Source: Dendronalium phyllosphericum CENA369
GTDB lineage: Bacteria; Cyanobacteriota; Cyanobacteriia; Cyanobacteriales; Nostocaceae
NCBI RefSeq assembly: GCF_016056275.1
Contig: NZ_JAECZA010000005.1
Location: forward strand, 11,628-75,627
Direction of reading: 5' to 3'
DNA: 64,000 nucleotides
Shown here: piece after piece, positions 27,131 to 36,388 of the stretch
Layout: each line of letters opens with the position of its first letter
How positions within the stretch are numbered: position 1 is the stretch's first letter
Program-made: the position numbers and the translations under genes
Notes under the pieces: generated by a model
Database searches by the model: none
Told to the model about the DNA's origin: nothing
The model's input: the letters and a program-made list of their open reading frames with translations, nothing else

Positions 27131-28111
27131 ATGAAAACTAGAAAGCTGGGCAAACAAGGACTTGAAGTTTCTCAACTGGGACTTGGTTGCATGGGAATGT
27201 CTGAGTTTTACAGCGGTCGTGACGAGTCAGAAGCGATCGCCACCATTCATCGTGCTTTAGACCTTGGGTTAAATTTTCTCGATACGGCTGATATGTACGG
27301 GCCGTTTACCAATGAACAACTAGTAGGCAAAGCAATTAAGGATCGTCGGGATCGAGTAGTACTAGCAACCAAGTTTGGCAATGTTCGTACTGAAGATGGT
27401 GGCTGGAAAGGAGTTAATGGCAGCCCTGAATATGTTCGTCAAGCTTGCGATGCTTCACTCAAGCGTTTGGGAGTGGACGCGATCGATTTGTACTATCAAC
27501 ATCGCGTCGATCCAAACGTGCCAATTGAGGATACTGTAGGAGCAATGGCAGAGTTAGTAAAACTTGGAAAAGTGCGCTATCTAGGGCTTTCGGAAGCTGC
27601 TCCCGCGACAATTCGCCGAGCAGTTGCAATTCACCCAATTACCGCACTACAAACAGAGTATTCACTGTGGAGTCGCGACCCAGAAGATGAAATTTTACCT
27701 ACTATACGGGAACTAGGAATTGGTTTTGTAGCTTACAGTCCGCTTGGTCGTGGGTTTTTATCGGGAGCGATCGCCCGTCCTGAAGACCTCGCCGCAGACG
27801 ATTACCGGAGAAATAATCCACGTTTTCAGGGTGAGAATTTCAATAAAAATCTGCAACTAGTGCAAAAAGTCAAGGAAATCGCTGATGAAAAGCAAGTAAC
27901 ACCTAGTCAACTTGCTTTAGCATGGTTATTGGCGCAAGGTGAAGATATTGTCCCCATTCCTGGTACAAAGCGGCGCACTTATTTAGAGGAAAACATTGCA
28001 GCGACTGAGATTGTATTGACTCCAGACGATCTCAGGCGAATTGAAGCAGTTGCACCAAAAGGTATTACCGCAGGCGATCGCTACCCGGACATGAGTACAG
28101 TTAATCGTTAA
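27131..28111 (+). CDS. Aldo/keto reductase
   Basis: 326 residues in a TIM barrel. The catalytic tetrad is visible: Asp and Tyr in FLDTADMYG (about 50-57), Lys in LATKFG and His in YYQHRVD. The C-terminal NADPH-binding stretch is [16 protein letters not shown]. It belongs to the YajO/perakine reductase-like AKR group that reduces aldehydes or ketones; the substrate cannot be read from the sequence. An AGGAG site lies 8 bases before the ATG. Confidence 0.93.
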   Translation: MKTRKLGKQGLEVSQLGLGCMGMSEFYSGRDESEAIATIHRALDLGLNFLDTADMYGPFTNEQLVGKAIKDRRDRVVLATKFGNVRTEDGGWKGVNGSPEYVRQACDASLKRLGVDAIDLYYQHRVDPNVPIEDTVGAMAELVKLGKVRYLGLSEAAPATIRRAVAIHPITALQTEYSLWSRDPEDEILPTIRELGIGFVAYSPLGRGFLSGAIARPEDLAADDYRRNNPRFQGENFNKNLQLVQKVKEIADEKQVTPSQLALAWLLAQGEDIVPIPGTKRRTYLEENIAATEIVLTPDDLRRIEAVAPKGITAGDRYPDMSTVNR

Positions 28112-28230
28112 ACTACTTATAAAGATGAGCGGGAATGAAACAGCCCTGCGTTGGGGCGGGGTGTGGGGTGTGGGGGAAGAAATAGCCCCAACAACCGCTA
28201 TTGACACAATCCTAAGCTTTTCAAGACGAT

Positions 28231-28265
28231 GGCATTGGTGGGGCATCCTCGCCCCGACCAATGCC
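28231..28265. repeat. Strong hairpin repeat (GGCATTGGT type)
   Basis: GGCATTGGTGGGGC, loop ATCCTC, then GCCCCGACCAATGCC: a 14-bp stem with one bulged G. Related sequence (GGCATTGGTCGGGGC) occurs near 9798-9812. It lies after the aldo/keto reductase gene and may act as a terminator as well as being a repeat. Confidence 0.7.
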
Positions 28266-28332
28266 GTTTTCCCTACACCCGTTGCGCTACTCCCTACACC
28301 CTCTTCGTGACAACCGCTCGCTGACTAATAAT

Positions 28333-30447
28333 CTAATTGAGTATTCTAGCTTCAGAGTTTTGAATTCTGGTTTCTGAATTGACTGTTGTTAATTGATGAC
28401 GCGATCGCGGCCTACCAGTTGTGATCGCGTAGCCAATAGCCAAGCACCGCAACCACAAAGCGGGATAGCGAGGTTCGAGCCAAGGTTGAATCTGTATCAG
28501 GAAGTGCGGGAACCATTTACTCAGCAAAGCATTGACTAAAGCATGACGACCGAAATTAAAATAATTACCAAGCCAGCGCATTAAATCTTTTGGCCCGGCG
28601 AGTTGCCAAATCCACAACAACAAGGCGGGATTTTTGCGAGCTGCTTTGAGTGCTAGGCGGTTAAAAGTTAACCAATCGCACCGATCTTTGATAAAATTAT
28701 CTGCTACTTCTGGGGGTTCGTCAGCCAACAGCCCAAAAAAGGTATTGAGCATAGAATTAATCCGCTGGGGTGGTAAAAATTTCCCCGTCGGAACCATCAT
28801 GCCTTTGGAAAATAACCAAGTTACGGAAACGTTACTTTGGTAAGCGCGAATGCGGTTTAAGTGACGAAAAGCGAGCAAATCATGCTTAAGGGCGGTATCT
28901 AATAGGGTTGTTAACCGTTCTAAGTTGCGAACCAGAGAACCAAAACCCGTGAAGACAAGGGGAGACTGGAGAGATGCAGCATCACCGATCGCAATCAATC
29001 TATCAAAGGCAACCTTGCGATCGCTACTCCCGACACTAAAATGACCCGGAATATAGCCAAATGTCGGCTTTTTCCACACCAACTTGTCTACATCGCAGCG
29101 GCGATACTCTGGCAAAATCGTGAAAAAGTCTTCGTACATCTCCAGCAGAGAACCGGGATTTTGCGGATTAACTTCGTGGTAGTGAAATAAATAAATCGTC
29201 ATTTCCTCACCCACTCCCGGAAACAATTCCCAAATCAACTGCCTTCCCCGCGAAATATCTCCGTGGCTGTAAAGCACATCTCCATACTGAGAATCCCAAA
29301 CTTCTGGCGCAAACCCGCGCTCAATTACTGCTCCCACCGTTGGACAAACACTATCAAAGGCACGACCGCCATTTAATTGCCAAGCAATAGGGGAGGCGGT
29401 TCCCATCGCATCGACTAACAGTCGCCCACTCACTTGTTGCTCTTTTTCACTGGGTAAATGCTTGACTGTAATAACAACTTGTGCTTCACTGATATCGGCA
29501 CGAATAAATTCTGTCTCGTCCCAAATTTCCCCACCTGCTGCTCGTAGCTTTTGACCGCACATTTGCAGCCATTTGTCAGAGTCTAAAGCTACATTCAAAA
29601 CTGTGGGTGTGTGCAAAACAGGCGATCGCAGTTTAGCTGGATTATTGCCATCAAAAAATTTATTAAATCCATCTTTATATTCTCTCGCAATTACAGTTTC
29701 TAACTCGGCAGATGTCACCAAACCCAGATTAATCAAACTTTGAATTTCATCACGAGAAATATTCCATTCTCGATTCATCCGCCCAAAAGGCATTCGCTCC
29801 ACCAGTAGCACTTTATATCCCAGTTTGGCCATAACTGCCGCATGGATAACACCCAATGCCCCACCGATGTAGATCAGGTCGTAAGTGGCGGATGAAGAGG
29901 ATTTTGCTCCCTCATCTCCCCCATCTCCCCCATCTCCTTTAAAAACCACCTGCCTAGGCTGCTGAGGATTCCGTACTCCTTCGCGCCATCTTTGCTCCCA
30001 CCAGTAGGCACGCTTGAGGTCGTATTCCCCATTGGGCATTTGCTGAAAATATTTGACTGTCAGAGGGTAATAAGGGGCTAGCGCCTCAAAAATTGATTGT
30101 TTAGAATCAATCTTTGGTGGTTCCGGGTAATTATGCCCAAAGCGCTTTCTGATTTCAGCGCTCAAGCGTTGCAGGATTTGCCTTTCCTGAGGAAACGGTC
30201 GGTCTGCCCAACGAAAAACTTTCAAATATGTGGTGCGCTGCACCGACCAGACAAATACAGAAAGTTCTATCGGTAATTTTTCGGAAATAGCTGCACCAGC
30301 AGTTGTAGTCTCAGTAGTTATTCTGAGGCGAAAGCCATCTGGAGTCAGCACTTTTTCACCATTTCCTGGTTCAAAATCTGTTTGCAACCAGCTGCGTACA
30401 GCCGCGATATCTGAAATTGGAACTTCTAAATACAGTATTTCTTTCAT
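28333..30447 (-). CDS. cruA: CruA-type lycopene cyclase-like FAD protein
   Basis: 704 residues. An N-terminal domain of about 170 residues precedes a Rossmann FAD-binding motif (DLIYIGGALGVIHAAVMAKL, about 188). The hallmark GRMNREWNISRDE of the CruA/CruP family follows. A middle region has DAMGTASPIAWQLNGG and IAIGDAASLQSPLVFTGFG (FAD contact) and the C-terminus is rich in Trp and Leu. CruA proteins cyclise lycopene to beta- or gamma-carotene in cyanobacteria lacking CrtL. A Gly/Asp/Ser linker (GDGGDGGDEGAKSSSS) just before the FAD motif comes from a CATCTCCCC-type repeat. The paralogue CruP is the main alternative; no functional proof exists here. Confidence 0.65.
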   Translation of the reverse strand: MKEILYLEVPISDIAAVRSWLQTDFEPGNGEKVLTPDGFRLRITTETTTAGAAISEKLPIELSVFVWSVQRTTYLKVFRWADRPFPQERQILQRLSAEIRKRFGHNYPEPPKIDSKQSIFEALAPYYPLTVKYFQQMPNGEYDLKRAYWWEQRWREGVRNPQQPRQVVFKGDGGDGGDEGAKSSSSATYDLIYIGGALGVIHAAVMAKLGYKVLLVERMPFGRMNREWNISRDEIQSLINLGLVTSAELETVIAREYKDGFNKFFDGNNPAKLRSPVLHTPTVLNVALDSDKWLQMCGQKLRAAGGEIWDETEFIRADISEAQVVITVKHLPSEKEQQVSGRLLVDAMGTASPIAWQLNGGRAFDSVCPTVGAVIERGFAPEVWDSQYGDVLYSHGDISRGRQLIWELFPGVGEEMTIYLFHYHEVNPQNPGSLLEMYEDFFTILPEYRRCDVDKLVWKKPTFGYIPGHFSVGSSDRKVAFDRLIAIGDAASLQSPLVFTGFGSLVRNLERLTTLLDTALKHDLLAFRHLNRIRAYQSNVSVTWLFSKGMMVPTGKFLPPQRINSMLNTFFGLLADEPPEVADNFIKDRCDWLTFNRLALKAARKNPALLLWIWQLAGPKDLMRWLGNYFNFGRHALVNALLSKWFPHFLIQIQPWLEPRYPALWLRCLAIGYAITTGRPRSRHQLTTVNSETRIQNSEARILN
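29908..29948. repeat. Tandem repeat inside the cruA-like gene
   Basis: CATCTCCCC units repeated in tandem, in frame with the gene on the minus strand, encode GDGGDGGDEG. Similar tandem units occur at 8944-8985 between devC and devA. Confidence 0.75.
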
Positions 30448-30607
30448 GTTTTACTCATATCTCCGATTAATCTATTCATTAAGACAGATTTTAAAAAGAC
30501 AGAAATTACGATAGACTCCGCCCTATTAGTTAAGTAAAGATTCAGTAAAGAATTTTTAATAGTTTCTCAAATTTGTTGTTCATTTTGAATTTCTGTAAAC
30601 CCACGCC

Positions 30608-30841
30608 ATGAATTATCCCATCCCAGATAGTCCCCAAGAAATTTTTGACCTACAACAAAAGCCGATTGATGAAGAATTAGTCGCCTCAGCGATCGCTGGT
30701 GTGATTAAAATTGTTCGCTCTCAGGGTCAATCCTTGGAAGAATTAACCGCTCAAGTACTAGCCGATGATACAGTGTTAGATCGACAGCAAAGACGCTGGC
30801 TGAGTAAATTGGTCAGCCAAGCTTGGGAAAGTCTTCCATAA
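30608..30841 (+). CDS. Small soluble protein of unknown function
   Basis: 77 residues, acidic and alpha-helical (EELVASAIAGVIKIVRSQGQ, then DRQQRRWLSKLVSQAW). No signal peptide or membrane segment. It looks like a conserved cyanobacterial hypothetical protein, and I cannot assign a role. It is transcribed divergently from the cruA-like gene with 160 bp between them. Confidence 0.65.
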   Translation: MNYPIPDSPQEIFDLQQKPIDEELVASAIAGVIKIVRSQGQSLEELTAQVLADDTVLDRQQRRWLSKLVSQAWESLP

Positions 30842-30980
30842 AGAAGGCAGGAAGCAGAAGGGTTTTAGTGACTTCTGCTGTGTGACTGTATTAATGTTTG
30901 GAAATTTTGGCTCAAATTGTGTAGATGCAAAACAGTTTGTCGTGAGACATCGCTTTCTTAGGTGTGGGAATCGATAAAAA

Positions 30981-31097
30981 CTAAGCTAAAGCGCATTTAA
31001 TTTTCAGAAATACTCATAGTGGTTGTTGACGGCTGACTGTTGACTGTCAACAGTCGTCAACTTTGGTCAATGTGCGATTTAAAAGCGTAACAGCTTA
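30981..31097 (+). repeat. Dispersed repeat, copy 2 (GTGGTTGTTGAC family)
   Basis: About 117 bp, the longest near-identical match to copy 1 at 24646. It differs mainly by an extra GACTGTCAACAGTCGTC-type palindrome in the centre. Its last bases supply the stop codon of a 40-codon minus-strand remnant. Confidence 0.88.
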
Positions 31098-31217
31098 TTT
31101 GTCTGGGATTGTCAATTGAGCTACTGTTTCTGGATTTACAGCCTCCCAATCAATATTGTCTAGAAAAGGGGGAGTAGCACTGAAAACGAACAAAGGAATT
31201 CCTTTCCCTTTTGCTGC
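31095..31217 (-). pseudogene. 40-codon gene remnant between two repeats
   Basis: On the minus strand an open frame encodes KGIPLFVFSATPPFLDNIDW, then EAVNPETVAQLTIPDK and a stop. The sequence is low in oddities and reads like the C-terminus of a real protein. One side is cut by a stop next to the CCCGGAGGG repeat; the other ends in repeat copy 2. I do not recognise the family. It could be the remains of a gene broken by repeat insertion. Confidence 0.35.
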
Positions 31218-31340
31218 TTACCCTCCCTTATCCCTCCGAAGTTCGCCCGGAGGGAGACCACGCCACTTGCTTCAAGCCGGGAAACCCGTCCAAAGCAGTG
31301 GCTCCTCCTTGCGACTTCTCTCCTCATCTTTCCTAACTCC

Positions 31341-33002
31341 TCAACTCGAAGCTTTCAACGCCGCTTCAGCTTGGGAATGTAACAACAAACCATATTCTAA
31401 TCCTTCTACCACTGCTTGATAAGAAGCTGCCAGAATGTTGGTGGAAACCCCTACAGTTGTCCAGCGTTGATAACCATTGCCTGATTCTGCCAGCACGCGG
31501 GTTTTTGCTGCTGTACCTGTATGTCCGTCAAGAATTCGCACTTTGTAGTCTGTCAACTCAAAAGTGGCAATTTGGGGATAAAAGTTAACCAAAGCCTTGC
31601 GTAAGGCTGCATCTAAAGCTGCAACCGGGCCGTTACCTTCTGCGGCCTCTAAAATATTCTTGCCACTGACAGCTACTTTCACTGTCGCTAGGGCATTGCT
31701 AGCTTCTTTCTCCTCAATCAAATCACAGTGAACTTGAAAACCTCTGATTTCAAAAAATTGCTGGCGACCGCCCAATGCCTCATACATCAACAAGGCAAAA
31801 CTCGCCTCTGCGGCTTCAAATTGATATCCTTCATTCTCCAAATCTTTGAGGCGTTGGAGAATCTGCCGAGCTTGGGGTGTTTGTTTATCCAGTTCAATGC
31901 CAAAAGTACGGGCTTTCGCTAAAACATTACTCAGTCCAGCCTGTTCGGAAATTACGATGCGGCGGCGATTACCGACTTGTTCTGGTTGAATGTGTTCGTA
32001 AGTCAGGGGATTGCGTTCTACTGCTGAGACATGAATACCACCTTTATGAGCAAAAGCCGAACGTCCTACAAAGGGAGCATGTTCGTCAGGAGCGAGGTTC
32101 ACCACTTCGCTGACAAAGCGACTAGCTTCTGTAAGCTGATTTAGCTGGTGTTCTCCGATACAACTGTAACCTAGCTTCAGTTGTAAATTGGGTATTAACG
32201 AACAGAGGTTAGCATTACCACAACGTTCGCCATAACCGTTGATTGTCCCTTGTACCATCCTTGCCCCTGCCATTACAGCAGCTAAAGCATTGGCTACTGC
32301 CATATCCGAATCATTATGAGTGTGAATTCCGATTTGAGGAGTCGTCAGTTGTCCGTTGTCAGTAGTCATTTGTTCTTGGCAACTGACTACTGACAAATGA
32401 CTATTGACTGCTTCAACAATTTGGCTGACTTCGTGGGGCAAAGTGCCGCCATTCGTATCGCAGAGGACTAGCCATTCCGCACCAGCTTTGAATGCTGCCT
32501 CTAATGTCTGTAAAGCATAATCTTGATTGTGCTTATAACCATCAAACCAGTGTTCTGCATCGTAGATGACGCGCCGACCTTGAGCGCGAAAAAACTCGAC
32601 AGTATCGCGGATCATTGCCAAATTTTCTTCTAAAGTTGTCTTTAGACCTGTTGTGACATGTAAATCCCAAGATTTGCCAAATATTGTTACCCAACGCGTG
32701 CCCGCAGCGAGGATGTCTTGCAGCATCGGCTCGTCAGCAGCATTAGTGTTGGGTCGTCGAGTTGAACAAAAAGCAACAATTTCTGCTTGTTTGAGCGGAT
32801 CTTCTTGCTGTTGCCAGAAAAATTGAACATCCTTAGGATTGGCCCCAGGCCAACCACCTTCAATGAAGGGAATTCCGAGTTGGTCGAGTCTTTTAGCAAT
32901 GCGTAACTTATCTTCTATAGAAACTGATAACCCTTCGCGCTGAGTGCCATCCCGTAACGTGGTGTCATAGAGCCAAATTTGAGGTGTGGGATTTGTGGTC
33001 AT
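31341..33002 (-). CDS. cimA: (R)-citramalate synthase
   Basis: 553 residues from the ATG at 33002; the 14 extra residues in the track are unlikely. An HMGL-like TIM barrel (WLYDTTLRDGTQREGLSVSI; metal site IHTHNDSDMAVANAL) is followed by linker domains and a C-terminal LeuA-type regulatory domain (about 420-545). It condenses acetyl-CoA and pyruvate to citramalate, the threonine-independent route to isoleucine. Length and order match citramalate synthases rather than 2-isopropylmalate synthase. An insertion of about 20 residues (SVVSCQEQMTTDNGQLTT) just before the metal-binding strand is encoded by a GTCAGTTGTC-type palindromic repeat. Confidence 0.92.
   Translation of the reverse strand: MTTNPTPQIWLYDTTLRDGTQREGLSVSIEDKLRIAKRLDQLGIPFIEGGWPGANPKDVQFFWQQQEDPLKQAEIVAFCSTRRPNTNAADEPMLQDILAAGTRWVTIFGKSWDLHVTTGLKTTLEENLAMIRDTVEFFRAQGRRVIYDAEHWFDGYKHNQDYALQTLEAAFKAGAEWLVLCDTNGGTLPHEVSQIVEAVNSHLSVVSCQEQMTTDNGQLTTPQIGIHTHNDSDMAVANALAAVMAGARMVQGTINGYGERCGNANLCSLIPNLQLKLGYSCIGEHQLNQLTEASRFVSEVVNLAPDEHAPFVGRSAFAHKGGIHVSAVERNPLTYEHIQPEQVGNRRRIVISEQAGLSNVLAKARTFGIELDKQTPQARQILQRLKDLENEGYQFEAAEASFALLMYEALGGRQQFFEIRGFQVHCDLIEEKEASNALATVKVAVSGKNILEAAEGNGPVAALDAALRKALVNFYPQIATFELTDYKVRILDGHTGTAAKTRVLAESGNGYQRWTTVGVSTNILAASYQAVVEGLEYGLLLHSQAEAALKASS
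32339..32410. repeat. Palindromic repeat inserted in cimA
   Basis: GTCAGTAGTCATTTGT on the left and ACAAATGACTATTGAC on the right form an imperfect stem around GTTCTTGGCAACTGACTACT-type sequence. The unit is the same GACAACTGAC family seen between genes at 2925, 7590, 8782, 9930 and 36035. Here it sits in frame in the citramalate synthase gene. Confidence 0.8.
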
Positions 33003-33077
33003 AAGACAGGGACTTTGGAGACAACTTTTATGGCAATGTGCCAAGATACTACAACAAGCCAGTTTGGTAATTGAAAA

Positions 33078-33401
33078 ATGCCCAAGATACTAGCTCAAGG
33101 TAAAACAATTGAGTGCAATCGCGGAGCCAACTTACGAAAAATTATGCTGCAAAATGGCATTGACCTCTACAATGGCGGTGCTAAGGTAATAAACTGTCGA
33201 GGAATTGGCAGTTGTGGTACTTGTGCTGTCAAAGTAGAGGGTGAAGTTTCTGTGGCGAATTGGCGTGACAAAGCGCGACGCTCGCTTCCTCCCCATTCTC
33301 CTACAAGAAACCTACGTTTAGCCTGTCAAACTCAGGTTTTAGGCGATGTGACAGTAACAAAATTTGACGGATTTTGGGGTCAAGGTTCTCAAACGGTATA
33401 G
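33078..33401 (+). CDS. 2Fe-2S ferredoxin-like protein
   Basis: 107 residues. The cluster cysteines are in INCRGIGSCGTCAVKV (about 40-55) and LACQTQVLG (about 88), giving a plant-type [2Fe-2S] pattern with one cysteine spaced further than in PetF. It is soluble and basic. It is divergent from cimA with 75 bp between starts. Its redox partner is unknown. Confidence 0.85.
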   Translation: MPKILAQGKTIECNRGANLRKIMLQNGIDLYNGGAKVINCRGIGSCGTCAVKVEGEVSVANWRDKARRSLPPHSPTRNLRLACQTQVLGDVTVTKFDGFWGQGSQTV

Positions 33402-33437
33402 AAATCAAAAGGTTAGGTTACAAAGGAGCAAAACAAA

Positions 33438-33878
33438 ATGGGTAGATGGACACCGTTAATTTTAATGGCTGGAGGCTTGGCAATTTTGTTAGGTACATTG
33501 CTAGGCATCAACTTTCCAATGGGGCAACAAACAGCCAGTAATACTCCTACGGGCAGAAAATCACAAGTCCTGCCAGCTAATATTAATGTTAATAGCTCTG
33601 CTCCCAGCAGGAATAGGAGTAATAATACGCCAACTGAAGGTAAGACTAGTGTTGCCTCGGATGAACTCAGCACTAATGAAGACAAGACAAGTTCTACCGA
33701 AGAAAATAATAACTCTAGCGAAAACAGGACTAGCGTTGCTCAAAACAACGCTCCTAGTGATTCATCGTCATCATCTGAGAACACACCAGATAGCAGCGCT
33801 ACCAACGTGCAATCAACAGACACGTCAACCTCAAGTGAGACAAATCAAAATAACGAACCGATTCGAGCTTTATGGTAA
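33438..33878 (+). CDS. Membrane-anchored Ser/Thr/Asn-rich protein
   Basis: 146 residues: a short N-terminus, one membrane helix (LILMAGGLAILLGTLLGIN, about 6-25), then about 115 residues of low-complexity Ser/Thr/Asn/Glu-rich sequence. The tail is probably disordered and outside the membrane. Low complexity limits any call. An AAAGGAG site lies just before the start region and it follows the 2Fe-2S gene by 36 bp, suggesting one transcript. Confidence 0.55.
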   Translation: MGRWTPLILMAGGLAILLGTLLGINFPMGQQTASNTPTGRKSQVLPANINVNSSAPSRNRSNNTPTEGKTSVASDELSTNEDKTSSTEENNNSSENRTSVAQNNAPSDSSSSSENTPDSSATNVQSTDTSTSSETNQNNEPIRALW

Positions 33879-33961
33879 CGATCGCTAGTCGTTAGTTACA
33901 TGTTATGAGTTATTAGTTATGTACTAATAAGAAATAGCAGATGATAAATCATAAATAACTA

Positions 33962-36034
33962 ATGACTAGCGACATTTTAATTATCGGTGGCGGCGTTATT
34001 GGCTTGGCGATCGCCATTGAACTCAAACTGCGCGGGGCACATGTCACCGTGCTTTGCCGTGATTTTCAAGCTGCTGCCACTCATGCAGCCGCTGGCATGT
34101 TAGCACCAGATGCAGAAAACATCCCAGATGAGGGAATGTATTCTTTATGTTGGCGATCGCGTTCTTTATATCCAAACTGGACGCGTAAACTCGAAGATTT
34201 GACTGGTTTAAATACTGGTTATCGACCCTGTGGCATTTTAGCACCCATTTATGAAGAAAGCAGGAAAGCAGAGGAAGAAGACGCGGAGATTGGGAGACGC
34301 AGGGACGCGGAGAGTAATTTCCCCGCGTCCCCGCGTCCCCATGTCCCTCCGTCCTCTTCATCTTCTCCTCACGCCCGTGAGTCACCTGCTTACTGGTTAG
34401 ATCGAGCCGCCATTCATCAATATCAATCGGGATTGGGAAATGAAGTTGTTGGTGGTTGGTGGTATCCAGAAGATGGACAAGTTGATAATAGAGCGTTAGC
34501 TAATATACTTTGGACAGCCGCTGAGTCTGTTGGTGTTGAACTCAAAGACGGCATTACAGTAGAAGCATTTTTACAGCGACAAGGACAAGTGATAGGCGTG
34601 CAAACTAGTGCTGGAGTCATTAGCGCTGCCCATTATGTCTTAGCTACAGGTGCTTGGTCAAATGAATTATTACCGTTACCCGTGCGCCCTCGCAAAGGGC
34701 AAATGTTCAGCTTGCGCGTCCCAGAATTTTTACCAGAATTGCCTTTAAAGCGAATTTTATTTGGTCAAGACATTTACATAGTACCAAGAGGCGAGCGAGC
34801 GCTCATTATTGGTGCAACTAGCGAAGATGTCGGTTTTATCCCACACAACACCCCCGCAGGTATTCAAAGCTTACTCCAATCAGCAATTCGCCTATATCCC
34901 CAATTACAGGATTATCCTATCCAGCAATTTTGGTGGGGATTTCGCCCAGCCACCCCCGATGAATTGCCTATCCTTGGTGCTAGTCATTGTCAAAATTTAA
35001 CCTTTGCCACAGGTCATTATCGTAATGGCATTTTGCTTGCGCCGATAACCGCAGTTTTACTTGCCGATTTAATTTGCGAACAAAAATCAGATCCTCTACT
35101 GTCTAATTTCCACTATTCCCGCTTCCACACCCAGCCATCTACCTCCATGCTCACTCACTCCAGCAATTTCTCCAACGGACATCACCCCGCCCCACTCCCT
35201 ACTCCTTACTATTGTACAGACGCGATTAATCGCGTCTCTCCCGACTCAGCACTTATTATCGCTGGCAAAACTTTCCAATCTCGCTTGATGACGGGAACTG
35301 GCAAATATCGCAGTATTGAGGAAATGCAACAAAGTATTGCTGCTAGTGGTTGCGAAATTGTCACTGTAGCAGTACGAAGAGTACAAACCAAAGCACCGGG
35401 ACACGAAGGTTTAGCCGAAGCCCTAGATTGGACAAAAATCTGGATGTTGCCTAATACAGCAGGTTGTCAAACCGCAGAAGAAGCGATTCGCGTTGCTCGT
35501 TTGGGGCGAGAAATGGCCAAACTATTAGGACAGGAAGATAACAATTTTGTCAAGTTAGAAGTGATCCCCGACCCGAAATATTTACTTCCCGATCCGATTG
35601 GAACATTACAAGCCGCAGAACAACTAGTGAAAGAAGGTTTTGCGGTATTGCCCTACATCAACGCTGACCCGATGTTAGCCAAGCGCTTAGAAGATGTCGG
35701 CTGTGCTACAGTCATGCCTTTAGCATCGCCCATTGGTTCGGGACAAGGGCTGAAGACAACTGCCAATATCCAAATTATCATTGAGAATGCTAATGTGCCG
35801 GTGGTGGTAGATGCTGGTATTGGTTCGCCATCAGAAGCAGCACAGGCAATGGAATTAGGGGCAGATGCCTTATTAATTAATAGTGCGATCGCTCTTTCCC
35901 AAAATCCAGCAGTTATGGCTCAGGCGATGAATTTAGCCACAGTTGCCGGACGTTTAGCATACCTTGCTGGCAGAATGCCTCTCAAAGACTATGCAAGTGC
36001 TAGTTCGCCACTCACCGGCACAATTACTAGTTAG
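33962..36034 (+). CDS. thiO/thiG: Fused glycine oxidase ThiO and thiazole synthase ThiG
   Basis: 690 residues. The N-terminal ThiO (1-390) has the FAD motif [20 protein letters not shown] and the late FAD loop [13 protein letters not shown]. The C-terminal ThiG (about 425-685) has MTGTGKY, the Lys of the family in [15 protein letters not shown], and the phosphate-binding [15 protein letters not shown]. ThiO oxidises glycine to the imine, and ThiG condenses it with ThiS-thiocarboxylate and deoxyxylulose phosphate to make thiamine thiazole. Fusion channels the unstable imine and is known in cyanobacteria. Two repeat-derived inserts are present: a charged stretch at about 97-140 in ThiO, and [10 protein letters not shown] in the linker at about 418-427. 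No TPP riboswitch was recognised upstream. Confidence 0.93.
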   Translation: MTSDILIIGGGVIGLAIAIELKLRGAHVTVLCRDFQAAATHAAAGMLAPDAENIPDEGMYSLCWRSRSLYPNWTRKLEDLTGLNTGYRPCGILAPIYEESRKAEEEDAEIGRRRDAESNFPASPRPHVPPSSSSSPHARESPAYWLDRAAIHQYQSGLGNEVVGGWWYPEDGQVDNRALANILWTAAESVGVELKDGITVEAFLQRQGQVIGVQTSAGVISAAHYVLATGAWSNELLPLPVRPRKGQMFSLRVPEFLPELPLKRILFGQDIYIVPRGERALIIGATSEDVGFIPHNTPAGIQSLLQSAIRLYPQLQDYPIQQFWWGFRPATPDELPILGASHCQNLTFATGHYRNGILLAPITAVLLADLICEQKSDPLLSNFHYSRFHTQPSTSMLTHSSNFSNGHHPAPLPTPYYCTDAINRVSPDSALIIAGKTFQSRLMTGTGKYRSIEEMQQSIAASGCEIVTVAVRRVQTKAPGHEGLAEALDWTKIWMLPNTAGCQTAEEAIRVARLGREMAKLLGQEDNNFVKLEVIPDPKYLLPDPIGTLQAAEQLVKEGFAVLPYINADPMLAKRLEDVGCATVMPLASPIGSGQGLKTTANIQIIIENANVPVVVDAGIGSPSEAAQAMELGADALLINSAIALSQNPAVMAQAMNLATVAGRLAYLAGRMPLKDYASASSPLTGTITS
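34252..34375. repeat. Repeat tract inside thiO
   Basis: GGGAGACGCAGGGACGCGGA-type sequence followed by its approximate inverse CCCCGCGTCCCCGCGTCCCC lies in frame in thiO and encodes a charged then Pro/Ser-rich insertion. Such GACGCGGAGA-type units are otherwise intergenic in cyanobacteria (for example near 7532-7555 here). Confidence 0.8.
35212..35239. repeat. Palindromic repeat in the ThiO-ThiG linker
   Basis: An exact copy of the TTGTACAGACGCGATTAATC-type palindrome, in frame, encoding CTDAINRVS between the two enzyme domains. The copies at 3792 and 41936 are identical over the palindrome. Confidence 0.9.
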
Positions 36035-36170
36035 TCAGTTGTCAGTTGTCAGTCGTCAATAGCAAAACAACTGACAACTAACAAATGTAACGATTTAGTC
36101 CCCTAGTATGAGAGCATAATATATATGTTTCTGTAACATTAAATAAACAAAGGAAATAAGGAACTGGTTC

Positions 36171-36350
36171 ATGCCCTATACACAAGAAGAAGGCGGTCTT
36201 CTAAACAATTTTGCTAAGGAACCAAAGATTTATCAAGCCCAACCTCCCACAGATGGGCAAAAGCGGACTTATATTTACTTAGGAGTCGCTGCTACAGCTT
36301 TGGTAGGTGGTTTGATTTTTGTCGCCTTCTCTGTTTCCAATCTTAGTTGA
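36171..36350 (+). CDS. psb34: Photosystem II assembly protein Psb34 (ssl1498 family)
   Basis: A 59-residue protein just under the track cutoff. It has a polar N-terminal half (MPYTQEEGGLLNNFAKEPKI) and one membrane helix (YIYLGVAAATALVGGLIFVAF). EEGG.LNNFA.EP..Y and the single helix match the ssl1498/Psb34 family of HliP-like one-helix proteins that bind CP47 during photosystem II assembly. A GGAA site lies about 9 bases before the ATG, and a good terminator follows at 36389. I rate the family call high and the exact role moderate. Confidence 0.8.
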   Translation: MPYTQEEGGLLNNFAKEPKIYQAQPPTDGQKRTYIYLGVAATALVGGLIFVAFSVSNLS

Positions 36351-36388
36351 GCAAAAAGTTTTTAATAAAATTTAATTTTTTCGTTTTT

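Larger units (their letters stand above)
30842..31340. other. Repeat-rich intergenic region with a gene remnant
   Basis: It contains copy 2 of the GTGGTTGTTGAC-type repeat (30981-31097), a 40-codon gene remnant on the minus strand (31095-31217), and a CCCGGAGGGAGACCACGCCA-type repeat with a GGGAAACCCGTCC hairpin-like part (about 31235-31310). No intact gene. Confidence 0.6.

Noticed and set aside
31156-31419. 87-residue ORF upstream of cimA end
   Set aside because: It runs through an intergenic repeat into the reverse strand of cimA.
33879-33961. TPP riboswitch upstream of thiO-thiG
   Set aside because: No CTGAGA or other THI-box element could be found in the short upstream stretch.
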